NCBI GenBank assembly: GCA_029939875.1
Contig: JAOZSC010000126.1
Span: forward strand, 1 to 7,244
Direction: 5' to 3'
DNA: 7,244 nt
DNA from: Desulfobacterales bacterium
GTDB lineage: Bacteria > Desulfobacterota > Desulfobacteria > Desulfobacterales > JAFDCJ01
Shown: positions 5,932-7,244 of the stretch, in pieces
Layout: every line of letters begins with the position of its first letter
Numbering within the stretch: the stretch's first letter is position 1
Translations under genes and position numbers: made by a program
The notes under the pieces: model-generated
The model's database searches: none
Told to the model about the DNA's origin: nothing
What the model saw: only the letters and a program-made list of their open reading frames with translations

Positions 5932-6828
5932 ATGGAGCTTGCCGTAAATATCACACTGCCCGCGCTTTTGCAGCAGGTGCTCGTCGGTCTGAGTCGTACC
6001 ACGATCCTTTTTATCGTGGCCTCAGGCTTGAGCCTTGTACTCGGAGTGCTTCGAATTCCGAACATTGCCCATGGGTCATTGTATATGATCGGAGCCTTCC
6101 TGACATACACCTTCGCCACTCTATTCGGCCAGAGTGCCCTGGGGTTCTGGCTTGCTCTGATAGTGGCCCCTCTTGGTGTCGCTCTTATCAGTTTCCTTGT
6201 GGAACGAAGCCTGTTCTGCTATCTTTACGAGCGGGAACACATTATGCTCCTTTTGTTTACTTTTGCTTTTTCACTCGTGATTGGGGATATGGTCAAGCTG
6301 ATTTGGGGCTCGGACTACAGGAGCCTGACCGCTCCGTTGTTTCTGCAGGGTTCCTTTTCAATCTCGGGGTTGCCTTTTCCGCGATATAATCTGTTTTTGC
6401 TGATGGTGGGCCCCTTGGTGGCGGCAGGTCTATGGTTTCTGACCAACAAAACTAAAATCGGAAAAATCGCACGGGCCGCCGCAGTGGATAGGGAAATGGT
6501 AGGTGCCATCGGCATTAATGTCAGCTGGGTTTTTGCCGCGGTATTCGTTATCGGCTGTTGCCTGGCAGGACTTGGCGGCGCGCTTGTAGCTCCCACCCAG
6601 AACATTACCCAGGGAATGGACCACGCCATTATCATTGAGGCATTTTTAATTGTCATCATTGGTGGACTCGGCAATATCTGGGGGGCGCTTCTCGGAGCAC
6701 TGATTTTTGGTCTGACCGATTCCATCGGGATCCTGATCTTACCTCAATTTGCCATCATCTTTCCGTATATGGCGGTGGTCATCGTGCTGGTTTTTCGCCC
6801 GAAAGGACTTCTTAAATCGACATGGTAG
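5932..6828 (+). CDS. livH: LivH-type ABC transporter permease
   Basis: A 298-aa inner-membrane protein with about eight hydrophobic segments, the usual length for LivH permeases. The N-terminal hallmark is GLSLVLGVLRIPNIAHGSLY (32-51), with the IAHG turn typical of the family. The cytoplasmic loop that contacts the ATPases begins near residue 194 (GINVSWVFAAVFVIGCCLAG), and IIGGLGNIWGALLGALIFG and the closing FRPKGLL are also canonical. It forms half of the channel with the LivM-type partner encoded next. The ATG at 5932 is chosen because AAAGG (5920-5924) lies 7 bases upstream; an in-frame GTG at 5914 would add six residues but has no good Shine-Dalgarno. The gene follows the binding protein after a hairpin and overlaps the next gene by 7 bases, so translation of the two is probably coupled. 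The substrate need not be an amino acid. Confidence 0.93.
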   Translation: MELAVNITLPALLQQVLVGLSRTTILFIVASGLSLVLGVLRIPNIAHGSLYMIGAFLTYTFATLFGQSALGFWLALIVAPLGVALISFLVERSLFCYLYEREHIMLLLFTFAFSLVIGDMVKLIWGSDYRSLTAPLFLQGSFSISGLPFPRYNLFLLMVGPLVAAGLWFLTNKTKIGKIARAAAVDREMVGAIGINVSWVFAAVFVIGCCLAGLGGALVAPTQNITQGMDHAIIIEAFLIVIIGGLGNIWGALLGALIFGLTDSIGILILPQFAIIFPYMAVVIVLVFRPKGLLKSTW

Positions 6829-7244
6829 AGAGAGAGAGGATTTTGTTTAAAGCCCTGTTCAGTAAAAAGACAACCATCATCGGGATAGTATTGCTGGCAA
6901 CGTTTCTGTTACTGCCCCAGGTTCTGCCGCGGTTTTACATCTACCTTTTTGCGTTGATTTTCGCGATCTGTCTTCTCACCACCAGCCTTAACATGGTCCT
7001 GGGATTCGGTGGCATGTACCAGTTTCATCATGCGGTGTTTTACGGATTTGGGGCCTATGCCTTTGCTCTGTTTGTTACAAAATCCGGACTGCCTTTGTGG
7101 ATAGGCTATGTGGTAGCCCCTTTTTGTTCCGCTCTTCTTGGACTTGTGCTGGGGCTGATCACCGTACGTCTGACCAAGCTCTATTTCGCTATGCTGCAAC
7201 TTTCGCTCGGATCCCTGGTCTGGGCAATCACCTATCGCTGGTAT
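6822..7244 (+). CDS. livM: LivM-type ABC transporter permease, partial (right edge)
   Basis: The first 141 codons of the second permease are present and the frame stays open to the window end. Hydrophobic segments begin at about residue 18 (TIIGIVLLATFLLLP), followed by the family core GFGGMYQFHHAVFYGFGAY (61-79) and LTKLYFAMLQLSLGSLVW, which corresponds to the usual LRGIYFAIVTLAFGE region. The usual GQLSLGHAAF is replaced by GMYQFHHAVF, a noticeable divergence. The ATG at 6822 lies inside the last codons of livH (7-base overlap). AAAGGA (6802-6807) is distant, so the start is less certain; a TTG at 6843 preceded by an AG-rich run is the alternative. ATPase genes (livG, livF types) would be expected beyond the edge. 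Confidence 0.88.
   Translation, partial: MVERERILFKALFSKKTTIIGIVLLATFLLLPQVLPRFYIYLFALIFAICLLTTSLNMVLGFGGMYQFHHAVFYGFGAYAFALFVTKSGLPLWIGYVVAPFCSALLGLVLGLITVRLTKLYFAMLQLSLGSLVWAITYRWY
6827..6838 (+). repeat. (AG)6 dinucleotide repeat at the livH/livM junction
   Basis: Six uninterrupted AG units overlap the livH stop codon (6826-6828) and fall in codons 2-6 of livM if the ATG at 6822 is used. Slippage by one unit would shift the livM frame. If livM starts at TTG 6843, the purine run would instead serve as its ribosome binding site. Confidence 0.8.

Noticed and set aside
6315..6725. 136-codon minus-strand frame opposite livH
   Set aside because: It is antisense to the conserved permease core and has no recognisable domain.
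1..7244. CRISPR array, tRNA, rRNA or insertion sequence
   Set aside because: No regular repeat-spacer pattern, cloverleaf, rRNA segment, transposase or terminal inverted repeats were seen.

Overview
The window looks like part of a chromosome from an anaerobic, aromatic-degrading bacterium, most likely a Desulfobacterota sulfate reducer or relative. This rests on three things: a split PEP-synthase-like phosphotransferase of the phenylphosphate synthase type, a branched-chain-amino-acid-type (LIV/HAAT) ABC transporter next to a LysR regulator, and intergenic DNA rich in degenerate 7-bp repeats that I associate from memory with that group. No rRNA or marker gene is present, so the taxonomy is inference.

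Layout. The left third is on the minus strand. A 618-aa protein (802-2658) carries the swivelling phosphohistidine domain, with predicted catalytic His573. A 250-bp gap follows, and then the first 183 codons of an ATP-binding-domain protein (551-1, running off the left edge). Together they look like a PEP synthase cut in two, without the C-terminal PEP/pyruvate barrel. This is the arrangement of the 70-kDa and 40-kDa subunits of Thauera phenylphosphate synthase (phenol + ATP to phenylphosphate + AMP + Pi).

The 475-bp divergent region 2659-3133 holds a good minus-strand sigma70 promoter (2841-2869). A perfect 21-bp inverted repeat with a LysR-type T-N11-A core (2889-2909) is centred about 65 bp upstream of the predicted start of that promoter. 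It also holds a plausible opposing promoter for the regulator and a long 7-bp-periodic tract (about 2951-3127). The LysR-family regulator (3134-4093) reads to the right. The simplest model is that it activates the phosphotransferase operon from the inverted repeat and represses itself.

The right half, on the plus strand, has a 516-bp leader/promoter region (4094-4609) and then a periplasmic binding protein (4610-5833), a LivH-type permease (5932-6828) and the start of a LivM-type permease (6822 to the right edge). A strong 15-position hairpin separates the binding protein from the permeases. Context suggests, but does not prove, that the transporter imports an aromatic compound or its degradation product.

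The most interesting points are the regulator/operator/promoter geometry, the split phosphotransferase and the heptad-repeat tract. I see no CRISPR array, tRNA, rRNA or insertion sequence.
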